Positions 16,974 to 25,472 of a DNA stretch of 64,000 nucleotides are shown here, in pieces. The position numbers were made by a program, and so were the translations under genes. The stretch spans positions 18,318 through 82,317 of the forward strand of contig CBFDUE010000002.1 of NCBI GenBank assembly GCA_965613025.1, written 5' to 3'. The number at the start of each line of letters is the position of its first letter. Position 1 is the first letter of the stretch. Origin of the DNA: CAYTXJ01 sp965613025 (GTDB lineage Bacteria; Desulfobacterota; DSM-4660; Desulfatiglandales; JALVMZ01). The notes beneath the pieces are model-generated. The model made no database searches. It had not been told where the DNA came from and saw only the letters and a list, made by a program, of their open reading frames with translations.

Positions 16974-17163
16974 ACCTCTAAGAATTGTCAGCAGATATTT
17001 CATTTTGAAATGGTCTTAGAAGCCTAATAAGGTATCAAGAATTTTATTGACATGCTAAAAAACTCCTATATTGAGCAAAAGATCAGAAGATATCTTTTTA
17101 AGATATTTTTCAAAATGAAACCAACTTTATGAGGGGTAGGGAAGCTCTTTTAAGTACCAGGTC

Positions 17164-17283
17164 GAGAGCTTTGAATTTTTCAAAGCTCTCATAAAAAGGC
17201 TGTAATTATGGGTTATTTTAAGTTAATTTTTGGGGGTCTGGGGGTGTAACCCCCAATGTAAAAAGAGGTAATGCAAAGGTCTC
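17164..17283 (+). mobile_element. MITE-like element, copy 2 (short form, 120 bp)
   Basis: In plus orientation it starts with the hairpin arms GAGAGCTTTGAA / TTCAAAGCTCTC, passes through CTGTAATTATGGG and the GC-rich hairpin GGGGGTGTAACCCCC, and ends CAAAGGTCTC. Perfect 6-bp direct repeats CAGGTC flank it at 17158-17163 and 17284-17289. Confidence 0.87.
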
Positions 17284-17416
17284 CAGGTCATAGAATATAC
17301 CTACCTAAATTTTATAAGGAGTTTAGAGTCAATCTCTCTTGAATCTTACTATATCAAATAATGTTGACCTTTCAAGCCAAAAGGGCTAAATTGTTGCATT
17401 ATGAAATAAAAAATCC

Positions 17417-17445
17417 TTGACTTTTCAATTCATTTCATATATTGT
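17417..17445 (+). promoter_or_regulatory. Putative sigma-70 promoter for the TauE-kinase operon
   Basis: TTGACT (17417-17422), a 17-base spacer and TATTGT (17440-17445). It lies about 75 bases upstream of the ATG at 17523, leaving an AT-rich leader that ends in a GGAGGT ribosome binding site. Confidence 0.45.
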
Positions 17446-17522
17446 GCATAAAATCACGAAAGGATTATTTTTGATGATTTAATTAATTATTTCATATTAT
17501 AAATAAATTTTGGAGGTAATTG

Positions 17523-18482
17523 ATGGGATTGAGAACAATTCTACTTCTGAGTACATTGCTTGTCTTGATGGTCTTCTTTGCAGGAGATATGGGAGTATTG
17601 GCAGGTACGGGAGAAGGTGTTGTATCATCTTCATCAAGCTCCCATTCATGGTGGTTCTGGCCACTTGTGCTATTCATTGTAACCTTTCTTATGGGTATCT
17701 TTGCGGTTCTGGGTGGAGTAGGAGGAGGGGTGCTTTTTGTCCCTATTATTAGTGGATTTTTCCCTTTTCATCTTGACTTTGTAAGGGGTTGTGGACTGCT
17801 TGTTGCCCTGTCAGGAGCGCTTGCAGCAGGTCCTGGTCTACTAAAGGCAAACCTTGCAAGTCTTAGATTGGCCATACCTGTTGCCCTAATTGCATCCACC
17901 TGTGCAATAATAGGTGCCATGATAGGCCTTGCCCTTCCAACCAATATAGTACAGATTGCCCTGGGAGCTACCATAATTGGGATATGTATTCTTATGGTAT
18001 CCACAAAGAAATCTGAATTACCAGAAGTGCCAGTGGCTGACAGGCTCTCAACCGCTTTGAGGATTTATGGTGTCTATCAGGAAGGGAGCTCCGGAGAGAT
18101 TATTAACTGGAAGATACATCGCACACCCTTAGGCCTTGCCCTATTTATAATTATTGGCATTATGGCAGGGATGTTTGGACTTGGAGCCGGTTGGGCAAAT
18201 GTGCCTGTGTTGAATCTGGTTATGGGAGCTCCTTTAAAGATAAGTGTGGCCACGAGCAAATTTCTTCTCTCTATTACCGATACCTCTGCAGCGTGGATCT
18301 ATCTCAATCAGGGCTGTGTCATACCCATGATGGTAGTTCCTTCTCTTGTTGGGATAATGCTTGGATCCTTTGTAGGGGTCAAACTACTTGTAATTGCAAA
18401 ACCTGTTATAGTAAGATGGATAGTGATAGGGATGTTGGCCTTTGCAGGGGTAAAGGCATTGCTTAAAGGATTTGGAATATAG
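17523..18482 (+). CDS. TauE/SafE-family sulfite/anion exporter
   Basis: About 319 residues; ATG 17523 has GGAGGT upstream, so the TTG at 17520 is less likely. There are eight or so membrane segments in two TauE/SafE halves, marked by GIFAVLGGVGGGVLFVPII and the second copy GIMAGMFGLGAGWANVPVLN. Family members move sulfite, sulfoacetate or related organosulfur anions across the inner membrane. It heads an operon with a small membrane protein, a CBS-domain protein, a sensor kinase and a sigma-54 activator, suggesting a sensed transport function. The substrate is inferred only at the family level. Confidence 0.87.
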   Translation: MGLRTILLLSTLLVLMVFFAGDMGVLAGTGEGVVSSSSSSHSWWFWPLVLFIVTFLMGIFAVLGGVGGGVLFVPIISGFFPFHLDFVRGCGLLVALSGALAAGPGLLKANLASLRLAIPVALIASTCAIIGAMIGLALPTNIVQIALGATIIGICILMVSTKKSELPEVPVADRLSTALRIYGVYQEGSSGEIINWKIHRTPLGLALFIIIGIMAGMFGLGAGWANVPVLNLVMGAPLKISVATSKFLLSITDTSAAWIYLNQGCVIPMMVVPSLVGIMLGSFVGVKLLVIAKPVIVRWIVIGMLAFAGVKALLKGFGI

Positions 18483-18495
18483 GAGGTAAAAAGAG

Positions 18496-18918
18496 ATGGT
18501 TGAAAAAAATAAGGATATTAAGGCAGGTCCTGAGCAGATACTATATGCCTCAATACTTGAGAAGGGGATGCTTATTGGGCTTTTCATACTCTTTATCACA
18601 TTTATTATATATGTATTTGGTATTATGAAACCCTATATCCCATTGGATGAGATATCTAAATTCTGGTCAATGAATGTCCACGACTATCTTGATCATGCAA
18701 AGATAAAGGGGGGCTGGAGCTGGCTCCTTATGCTGGGATATGGGGATTTTATTAATTTTATAGGGATTGCTATATTAGCAGGTGTTACCATTATATGCTA
18801 TATTGTTATCATTCCTCTGTTGGCAAGGCAGAAAGATTGGGCCTTTGTTATATTTTCAGTAATTGAGGTGCTTGTCCTATCCCTTGCAGCAAGTGGGCTG
18901 CTCAAAGTGGGGCATTAA
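18496..18918 (+). CDS. Small membrane protein paired with TauE/SafE (DUF1634-like)
   Basis: 140 residues with three hydrophobic segments (about 23-45, 86-112 and 117-138) and a polar N-terminus. It begins 13 bases after the TauE gene with an AGGAGG site. Small multi-spanning proteins of the DUF1634 type commonly accompany TauE/SafE permeases, and the setting fits; the family assignment is tentative. It probably acts as an accessory subunit of the exporter. Confidence 0.6.
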   Translation: MVEKNKDIKAGPEQILYASILEKGMLIGLFILFITFIIYVFGIMKPYIPLDEISKFWSMNVHDYLDHAKIKGGWSWLLMLGYGDFINFIGIAILAGVTIICYIVIIPLLARQKDWAFVIFSVIEVLVLSLAASGLLKVGH

Positions 18919-18929
18919 TTTAATAAAAG

Positions 18930-19274
18930 ATGGCAAAGGAGATCTTTAAAGAAAAGACCGTTAAAGATGTGATGATACCCATAGAGAATTATGCAATAGT
19001 TAGGCCTGATGCAACACTTCAAGAGGCAATAATGGTTCTTAGACAATCATATTTTGTTGACAGGGTCAGAAAGAATGCCATTGTAAAGGTTGTGGATATA
19101 ATGCTAAGGGTAAAGGGAAGCATTGATTCAGGTGCAGATCTGCTTGATGCCCTTAAATTAATTTTCAAAAATAGAATCACCAAACTGCCTGTCTATGAAA
19201 AGGATAGACTTGTAGGTGTTATCCGGGATACAGATATCTTTATAACGGTTTCAGATATCCTGACTCAAGAATAG
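18930..19274 (+). CDS. CBS-domain protein with a shortened first repeat
   Basis: 114 residues. The start KTVKDVMIPIENYAIVRPDA and the end RITKLPVYEKDRLVGVIRDT are typical of CBS domains. The first CBS unit appears to lack its beta-strand pair: after about residue 50 the chain goes directly into IVKVVDIMLRVKG. CBS pairs bind adenine nucleotides and regulate partner proteins. Lying between transporter and kinase genes, it may couple energy state to transport or signalling. No DNA-binding or catalytic part is present. Confidence 0.75.
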   Translation: MAKEIFKEKTVKDVMIPIENYAIVRPDATLQEAIMVLRQSYFVDRVRKNAIVKVVDIMLRVKGSIDSGADLLDALKLIFKNRITKLPVYEKDRLVGVIRDTDIFITVSDILTQE

Positions 19275-19297
19275 ACCGTTTAAATATATTGTGGACA

Positions 19298-20731
19298 ATG
19301 GTTCTTCAACTTTTTCAGTTAAATATAAGGCAGAAGATTGTATTGGGTATTACCCTGTTTTTTATCGCAACGGGCATCGGGGGTCTACTATCTTACAGAA
19401 ATCTAAAGGTGATGGAAAAAAAGGTCAAATTTGTGGAGATGGCAGATGATCTAAACAACATTATACTTGAGATAAGAAGGTATGAAAAGAACTTCTTTCT
19501 GTATGGCCTCTCCGAGCTGGATGCACTGACCCAGAATAAGATATATATTGACAATGCCCTTATGATACTTGAAAAGCTTTCTAAAGATTTAAGAGACCTT
19601 AAAGGAATACCAAAGGTAAAAGAGCTACAGAAGGAATTGATCTCGTACAGAGAGCTCGTGATACGTATAATGGAATTTGCAAATACAAAGGAGATAGAAG
19701 GAATTGAAAAGATTGCCGTGCCCTTGAGAGATAAAGGGAAGAGGCTTGTTGATCTGACTCAAGAGCTTGTTCAATTTGAAAGAAAGAGAATACTCCTTAT
19801 AATTGAACGACTCTACAGTAATCTCTTCATCACTATGCTGCTTCTGCTTCTTTTTTTGGGATCTCTTGCCTTTTTTGTTATAAGAAAGATTATACAACCC
19901 CTCAGGTTAATAGAAGATACTACCATTCAGATAGCAAAAGGAAATTTTAAGCCTATTCCTGTTCCAAAAACCAAGGATGAAACTGAACGGGTAATTCGTG
20001 CATTTAATCATATGGTTCAAGAGCTTGAAAGGAGACAAGATCATCTGGTTCAGGCCAAAAAGCTCTCGTCTCTTGGCACCTTAACCTCTGGTATTGCCCA
20101 TGAATTGAATAACCCTCTAAATAATATATCCACTTCGTGTCAGATAGTCCTGGAAGAGCTTGATGAGATGGATAAGGAATTCCTGCGAAACATGCTCCTT
20201 AACATGGAAAAGGAGATAGCAAGAGCAAGGGATATAGTTAAGGGATTGCTTGAATTTTCACGGACAAAGGAGTTTATAATTGCTCCTGCAAATCTAAAGA
20301 CTCTGGTTATGAATGTATGCAAATTAGTTGAAAGCCAACTTCCAGGAGGTATTGAGATCAGGGTGGATATACCTGATGATCTTATTGTCCCTATGGACTC
20401 TCAGCGAATGCAACAGGTCTTTCTGAATCTCTTTTTAAATTCCATACAGGCGATTCCTGAGCCCCCTGGTGAGATAAGGGTAACTGCTCATAAAGACAGT
20501 TCTAAGGAGGAGGTCATAATAAAGGTAGAAGATACGGGTATTGGGATGGACAAGGAGACATTATCCCATATATTTGATCCATTCTTTACCACCAAGGAGG
20601 TGGGAGCTGGAACAGGTCTGGGACTTTCCATTGTCCATGGAATAATTGAACAGCACAATGGCACCATCTCTGTTGAAAGCAAGAAGAATGAAGGAACAAG
20701 ATTTACAATAACACTTCCCCTTAGACGATAA
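19298..20731 (+). CDS. Membrane sensor histidine kinase
   Basis: About 477 residues from ATG 19298; a TTG at 19289 is in frame. There is a transmembrane segment near residues 10-30, a helical periplasmic sensor region, a second segment at about 175-196, a HAMP-like linker, then HisKA with H268 in SGIAHELNNPLNNIS. The HATPase domain follows, with the N box LNLFLNSIQAIP, then VEDTGIGMD and GTGLGLSIVHGII. It is an NtrB/ZraS-like kinase. It directly precedes the NtrC-type regulator and should phosphorylate it. The signal is unknown. Confidence 0.9.
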   Translation: MVLQLFQLNIRQKIVLGITLFFIATGIGGLLSYRNLKVMEKKVKFVEMADDLNNIILEIRRYEKNFFLYGLSELDALTQNKIYIDNALMILEKLSKDLRDLKGIPKVKELQKELISYRELVIRIMEFANTKEIEGIEKIAVPLRDKGKRLVDLTQELVQFERKRILLIIERLYSNLFITMLLLLLFLGSLAFFVIRKIIQPLRLIEDTTIQIAKGNFKPIPVPKTKDETERVIRAFNHMVQELERRQDHLVQAKKLSSLGTLTSGIAHELNNPLNNISTSCQIVLEELDEMDKEFLRNMLLNMEKEIARARDIVKGLLEFSRTKEFIIAPANLKTLVMNVCKLVESQLPGGIEIRVDIPDDLIVPMDSQRMQQVFLNLFLNSIQAIPEPPGEIRVTAHKDSSKEEVIIKVEDTGIGMDKETLSHIFDPFFTTKEVGAGTGLGLSIVHGIIEQHNGTISVESKKNEGTRFTITLPLRR

Positions 20732-20754
20732 TTTGATTTAAAGAGGTCCTTTCT

Positions 20755-22113
20755 ATGGATAGATACAAGATACTGATTATTGACGATGAGCCTATTGCCC
20801 TCCAGAATCTGGAATATATTATGAAAAAAGAGGGCTACGAGGTGGTGTGTGTGGAAAGTGGCCTTAAGGCACTAAAGCTTTTAGAGAAGAATGAGTTTGA
20901 CCTGATATTGACAGATCTTAAGATGCAACCAATTGATGGACTCCAGGTGCTTGAAAGGACAAAAGAGCTCTATCCAGATACAGAGGTTATCCTTATTACT
21001 GCCTTTGCCACAGTTGATACTGCTGTTGAGGCAATGAAAAAGGGGGCATATCATTATATCTCTAAACCATTTAAACTTGATGAGGTTCGTCATACAGTAA
21101 GAAAGGCACTGGAGCAGAGAGCGCTAAAGAAGGAGGTATCCGAATTAAGGGAACGGGTAAAACACCATGAAGGGGTGCCTCTTATTGTTGGGAAAAGTCA
21201 GGCGATACAATCTCTTAAAGAGACCATCAGACAGATAGCTCCCACAGACTGCAATGTACTGATATATGGAGAGACAGGCACAGGTAAAGAGCTTGTTGCA
21301 AAGGCAATACATTATCTTAGCCCAAGGGCAGAAAAGCGATTCCTGGCATTTAACTGTGGTGCATTTACAGAGGAGCTGCTTGCAAATGAACTCTTTGGGC
21401 ATGAAAAAGAGGCCTTTACAGGTGCAAAGGGGATTAAGAAAGGGCTTCTTGAAAGTGCTTCAGGAGGAACCGTCTTGCTGGATGAGATAGGAGATATGCC
21501 ACAGTCAATGCAGGTAAAATTGCTTCGCGTGCTTCAGGAGAAAAAGTTAATCAGAGTCGGTGGCACCGAAGAGATTCCCATTGATATCAGAGTAATTGCA
21601 GCCACAAACAGAGATCTTAAAAAAGAGGTAAAAAGAGGAAGATTTAGAAAAGATCTGTTTTATAGATTAAATGTAATAACTCTTGAAGTCCCTCCTCTAA
21701 TTGATCGTAGAGATGATATACCACTACTTGCATACCATTTTTTAAAGATATTCTCCCATAATCAGGGAAAGTCTATAGATAAGATCTCTGACCAAGTAAT
21801 GGATATACTTATGTCCTATGAGTTTCCAGGAAATGTAAGAGAGCTTGAAAACATAATAGAAAGGGCGGTTACTCTATGTCGGGGAGAGGTAATAGAGACA
21901 AGACATCTTCCCCCTGATCTGCAACAGCTTACCTTCAGAGTAAAGAGACCTGTAAGAAGGGAGCTACCTACCCTTGAAGAACAAGAAAGGGATTATATCC
22001 AGTGGGTTCTTCAAAAGACAGGGGGTAATAAGACTAAGGCAGCGGAGATCTTAGGTATTGATAGGGTATCTTTATGGAGAAAATTAAAAAAATATCAACT
22101 TGAAGAGGGCTAA
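20755..22113 (+). CDS. Sigma-54-dependent NtrC-family response regulator
   Basis: 452 residues. The receiver domain has D54 (LILTDLKM) as phosphoacceptor and K104. The AAA+ domain has Walker A GETGTGKE (172-179), Walker B VLLDEIGDMP, and a sigma-54 contact loop reading EAFTGA (219-224) instead of the usual GAFTGA. The C-terminal Fis-type helix-turn-helix is GGNKTKAAEILGIDRVSLWR. It should activate sigma-54 promoters, and a matching -24/-12 site occurs at 24380-24395. Its stop codon overlaps that of the converging Lon-receiver gene by 4 bases. Confidence 0.92.
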   Translation: MDRYKILIIDDEPIALQNLEYIMKKEGYEVVCVESGLKALKLLEKNEFDLILTDLKMQPIDGLQVLERTKELYPDTEVILITAFATVDTAVEAMKKGAYHYISKPFKLDEVRHTVRKALEQRALKKEVSELRERVKHHEGVPLIVGKSQAIQSLKETIRQIAPTDCNVLIYGETGTGKELVAKAIHYLSPRAEKRFLAFNCGAFTEELLANELFGHEKEAFTGAKGIKKGLLESASGGTVLLDEIGDMPQSMQVKLLRVLQEKKLIRVGGTEEIPIDIRVIAATNRDLKKEVKRGRFRKDLFYRLNVITLEVPPLIDRRDDIPLLAYHFLKIFSHNQGKSIDKISDQVMDILMSYEFPGNVRELENIIERAVTLCRGEVIETRHLPPDLQQLTFRVKRPVRRELPTLEEQERDYIQWVLQKTGGNKTKAAEILGIDRVSLWRKLKKYQLEEG

Positions 22114-24119
22114 GAACCTTTACCTACTAATACCTTATCTATAACTTCTTCTATCTCATCAGCAGTTATAATCTCTATTCCTTCAACAATATGGGGTTCA
22201 AGATTTTCAATGTCAGGAAGGTTCTGCTTAGGGAAGACCACAGTCTCAATACCCGCCCTCTGAGCCGCAAGTATCTTCTCCTTGACTGCCGCAACAGGCA
22301 AGATTCGTCCGATAAGGCTCAATTCCCCAGTAATTGCCACACCTGTCTTAGCTTCCCTTTTAGTTAGCAGTGATATTAATGCCATTGCAATGCTAAGCCC
22401 TGCAGATGGCCCATCCTTTGGAATGGCACCTGCTGGAATATGGATATGGATATCCATGCCTTTATAGAAATCTGGTGAGATACCAAGTGCTTCAGCATGA
22501 GACCTAATATAGCTTAAGGCTATCTGAGCAGATTCTTTAATCACATCTCCAAGAGATCCTGTAAGTATCAATTGCTGATTCCCTGGCATGATCTCTGATT
22601 CCACAAATATTACGTCCCCTCCAGACTCTGTCCATACAAGTCCTACGGTTACCCCAATCCTGGCTTTTAAATTTCTAAATCCCTCTTGATACTTTCTTGG
22701 ACCAAGTAGATTTTCAACCTCAGAGGCATCCACAACCCTAATTGATTGGGACTTTTCTGATTCAACCCTGATTCGTGCAAGCTTCCTACATATTTTTGAG
22801 ATCTCTCTTTCAAGATTCCTAACTCCTGCCTCTCTTGTATAATTGCGGATTATCTTTTTAATGGCCTCATCACTAAAGTCGGGTGGGTCATTACTCAATG
22901 CATTAGCTAAAAGTTGCCTTGGGATCAGATGATTTTTTGCAATCTGAATCTTTTCGGCTTCTGAATAACCTGTAAATTCAATAACCTCCAGCCTGTCTCT
23001 CAATGGATCAGGCAGATCATCCACACTATTTCCTGTCACAATAAACATCACAGCCGATAGATCAAAGGGTAGATCAAGATAATAGTCTAAAAATGAACTG
23101 TTCTGTTCAGGGTCAAGTATCTCAAGCAGGACTGATACAGGATCACCTTTGAAATCCTGTCCAATCTTGTCTATCTCATCCAGCATAAACAGTGGATTTG
23201 CTACACCCAGGCGTTTCAATTCACCTATTATACGGCCTGGCATGGCTCCCACATAGGTCCTTCGGTGTCCTCTGAGTTCAGCTTCATCCCTCAGACCAGC
23301 AAGCGATAGCCGAGTAAATTTTCTGCCAAGCGCTTTTGAAATGGCCTTTCCTACTGAAGTCTTTCCAGTTCCTGGAGGCCCTGTAAAACAGAGTATCGGG
23401 CCAGATAGATTCTTTATAAATCTCTTCTTTTTCTGTACATCCCTTACAAATTCCTTCAATTCATTTAGGTTTATGGGTTTACAGAGATAATTTATTGCAC
23501 CTTCCCTCATGGCCTCTATGGCTGAATCAATGGTTGCATATCCTGTAAAGATTATTGTCTCAATATTGGGAACAATACGCTTTGCCCTTCGCATAAGTTC
23601 AATTCCATCCATCACCTTCATCTTGAGATCAGCAAGCATAAGATCAAAGCCGATTCTGCTCAGTATCTCAATTGCCTCATTTCCACTCTTTGCCACCTCA
23701 ACCTCATACCCTTCCTTTAAAAGCACATATTTGAGATTTTCTCTTGCCATTTTCTCATCATCCACCACCAGAATCCTAAATGCCTGCCTGGCATATAGTG
23801 TTCTTACAGCCAGATAGTCCAGTATCCTCTCCTTTACAGAATTAAGCCCAGTGTGGTATCTATCCAGTATCTCCTTTGCACGATTGATGTCCAGATTATC
23901 ATCAGTAAAGTTATTCCACGGAAGATTAACAAGGCAGTCAAGATAGGCAAGGGTAATTGTATATTCTGGAGTTGAAGGATCTGTTTTTTCAAGCTTTTCA
24001 ATCTCCTTGTTTGCAATATCCCTTGCATAGTCTGGCAAGTTCCTCTCCTCAACGGATCTTCTTATCTCCATTAGATCCATTGATTCAGATGATTCCTCTT
24101 TCTCTTTACGAAAAAACAT
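22110..24119 (-). CDS. Lon-type AAA+ serine protease with an inserted receiver domain
   Basis: 669 residues. The N-terminal substrate-binding domain of Lon is missing; the protein starts in the helical linker (TPEYTITLAYLDCLVNLPWN, NRAKEILDRYHTGL, VKERILDYLAVRTL). A complete receiver domain then occupies about residues 114-236, with acidic pair D120/D121, phosphoacceptor D164, T192 and K214. Lon resumes exactly at GPILCFTGPPGTGKTS (Walker A 247-254), through the AAA+ module, to a protease domain with Ser572 in PKDGPSAGLS and Lys615. Proteolysis is probably gated by phosphorylation (inference). It is convergent with the two-component operon. Confidence 0.92.
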   Translation of the reverse strand: MFFRKEKEESSESMDLMEIRRSVEERNLPDYARDIANKEIEKLEKTDPSTPEYTITLAYLDCLVNLPWNNFTDDNLDINRAKEILDRYHTGLNSVKERILDYLAVRTLYARQAFRILVVDDEKMARENLKYVLLKEGYEVEVAKSGNEAIEILSRIGFDLMLADLKMKVMDGIELMRRAKRIVPNIETIIFTGYATIDSAIEAMREGAINYLCKPINLNELKEFVRDVQKKKRFIKNLSGPILCFTGPPGTGKTSVGKAISKALGRKFTRLSLAGLRDEAELRGHRRTYVGAMPGRIIGELKRLGVANPLFMLDEIDKIGQDFKGDPVSVLLEILDPEQNSSFLDYYLDLPFDLSAVMFIVTGNSVDDLPDPLRDRLEVIEFTGYSEAEKIQIAKNHLIPRQLLANALSNDPPDFSDEAIKKIIRNYTREAGVRNLEREISKICRKLARIRVESEKSQSIRVVDASEVENLLGPRKYQEGFRNLKARIGVTVGLVWTESGGDVIFVESEIMPGNQQLILTGSLGDVIKESAQIALSYIRSHAEALGISPDFYKGMDIHIHIPAGAIPKDGPSAGLSIAMALISLLTKREAKTGVAITGELSLIGRILPVAAVKEKILAAQRAGIETVVFPKQNLPDIENLEPHIVEGIEIITADEIEEVIDKVLVGKGS

Positions 24120-24432
24120 TATTTATACCTCAAATCTTTACTCATCATCCTTTATATATCTTAGCCATCATAAAGGCAACCATAAATGAGGACATATGTT
24201 GCATATTGCAATATCTGATTTATTCCTGCAACAGGCCTATAACTTACTGATATTATTAGAATCATATTAAGGAAGATGCCTTTCTGTTTCAAACTGCAAT
24301 ATTTGTGGTTGATTTTTGATATATTCTAATTTTTTAAAATTTTTAATATATTCAGTATGTTAATAGCTTTGGAAATTTGGGCATATTAGTTGCTTATATA
24401 AATTTTAAAAATATTTAGGAGGTATGGGAATC
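24120..24432. other. Divergent intergenic region between lon-receiver and FAEAG genes
   Basis: 313 AT-rich bases. It contains the sigma-54-type promoter at 24380-24395 and, about 180 bases upstream of it, a short palindrome TTGCA-TAT-TGCAA (24199-24211) that could be an enhancer site. No coding frame was found. Confidence 0.45.
24380..24395 (+). promoter_or_regulatory. Candidate sigma-54 (-24/-12) promoter
   Basis: The sequence reads GGGCAT-ATTAG-TTGCT: the invariant GG (24381-24382) and GC (24393-24394) are exactly 12 bases apart, and eight of eleven consensus positions of TGGCAC-N5-TTGCA match. Transcription would start near 24406, before the AGGAGGT site at 24417-24423. A sigma-54 activator gene lies 2.3 kb away. 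Confidence 0.55.
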
Positions 24433-24609
24433 ATGGGATGGTTAGAGAGATTTCAAAGGATCTTTATGGCAGCCTCATTTGCGGAAGCTGGAGAATGGGA
24501 CACGGCGAGAAAGATGGTAAAGGAAGGTGAGACAAAAAGGCTGAGCAAAAGGGTCAGTAAAAGGATTGCCCGCAGGGCACGTCCTATGGCTCGTGTTTAC
24601 AAGGCTTGA
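24433..24609 (+). CDS. Small basic FAEAG-motif protein
   Basis: 58 residues from ATG 24433 (AGGAGGT nine bases upstream); the ATG at 24424 is too close to the site. An amphipathic N-terminal helix contains ASFAEAGEWDTARKMVKEG, and the C-terminus is very basic (RLSKRVSKRIARRARP). The core resembles residues 25-52 of the next gene's product (AITFAEAGAPQAAQQIIEE), so the two share an N-terminal module. I do not know a function; the basic tail could bind nucleic acid, membrane or a partner. It is first behind the sigma-54-type promoter. Confidence 0.65.
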   Translation: MGWLERFQRIFMAASFAEAGEWDTARKMVKEGETKRLSKRVSKRIARRARPMARVYKA

Positions 24610-24649
24610 TCAAGACACACAAATCAATCTTTAATTAGGAGGACTGGAA

Positions 24650-25216
24650 ATGCTGAGCAAGATAAAGAAAAGGTTTGTTAAGAATAGGGACGTGGAATTA
24701 GAGAAAAAGAGTACCCTTACCGAACGATTCCACAAGACGATGGAGGCCATCACTTTTGCTGAGGCCGGGGCCCCGCAGGCAGCTCAACAGATCATTGAGG
24801 AGTATGAGGCAGAGCCAAGGAAGGTCTTAGTTGTGGGCAAAGAGGAAATCTTTTCAAAGCATGTTATGGATTATGCCTTGGGGTTCGCTGAAAGGATGGG
24901 CTATGAAATAGTAGCGCTAAATATTCTACCCTTGCCTACGGATTCTCCTAAATTGGCTCCTTATTACAGCCTTATTAGTGACGATTTTAAAAACAAGTGT
25001 GAAGAGAGTGTGTCAAATTTTTATAATGCCTGCAAAGAGAGAGGAATAGGGTTTCAGCACTTGGTTAAGATTGGAGACCCTGAGCAGTGCATTAAAGAAA
25101 CTCATAGGGAGATAAAGCGGATAGAGTTTGTCATTTGTGATCCCGATTTGTGCTCCAGCATGGCTGATGAGGTGGAGGAGGGGATCATTCCGGTGTTTTG
25201 CTTGGCTAATGTCTAA
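24650..25216 (+). CDS. Universal-stress-protein-like protein with FAEAG N-terminal module
   Basis: 188 residues. Residues about 20-52 repeat the FAEAG module of the upstream small protein. From about residue 56 a UspA-type alpha/beta fold is suggested by KVLVVGKEEIFSKHVMDYAL, GYEIVALNILPLP, and CKERGIGFQHLVKIGDPEQC then FVICDPD. The GxxGxxxxxG ATP motif of ATP-binding Usp proteins is not evident. A GGAGG site precedes the ATG. GC content and codon use look higher than in the surrounding genes from here to about 28.3 kb. The role is probably stress-related or accessory to transport; uncertain. Confidence 0.65.
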   Translation: MLSKIKKRFVKNRDVELEKKSTLTERFHKTMEAITFAEAGAPQAAQQIIEEYEAEPRKVLVVGKEEIFSKHVMDYALGFAERMGYEIVALNILPLPTDSPKLAPYYSLISDDFKNKCEESVSNFYNACKERGIGFQHLVKIGDPEQCIKETHREIKRIEFVICDPDLCSSMADEVEEGIIPVFCLANV

Positions 25217-25269
25217 GGGAGGGACTATCCGCTTTGCTTATAAGATGACAGAAACGGAGGGTGGCAAAA

Positions 25270-25356
25270 ATGGATAGACATTTCTTGTTTGGTATCGCAT
25301 TAATTCTTTGTTGCTTTTTTCTGTGCTTCTTTTTCCGCAAGGAAAATAAAAAATGA
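25270..25356 (+). CDS. Single-span membrane microprotein (28 aa)
   Basis: The ATG at 25270 is preceded by CGGAGGGTGG at good spacing. The 28 codons encode MDRHFLFGIALILCCFFLCF, then FF and the basic tail RKENKK, which is one hydrophobic helix with positive-inside ends. It follows the Usp-like gene by 53 bases on the same strand and converges on the SLC13 transporter gene. A start, binding site and membrane-like composition support it, but at this length chance cannot be excluded. Confidence 0.5.
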   Translation: MDRHFLFGIALILCCFFLCFFFRKENKK

Positions 25357-25472
25357 AAAATCTTCTTTGGTGGCCTTAGCGATAAACATCCTTCCGAAGG
25401 AGAGCAAAGGCCCATCAGCCCTTTCCTGGCCCCAGAGGAATCACGCCAATTTCCCGTCTCTTTTAATTGCAA

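Larger units (their letters stand above)
16974..17522. other. Intergenic region with MITE copy 2, an inverted repeat pair and a promoter
   Basis: 549 bases. It holds a 13-bp inverted pair TTTCATTTTGAAA (16998-17010) and TTTCAAAATGAAA (17108-17120), MITE-like copy 2 (17164-17283) and a sigma-70-type promoter at 17417-17445. The leader before the TauE gene is very AT-rich. No coding frame was found. Confidence 0.55.
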
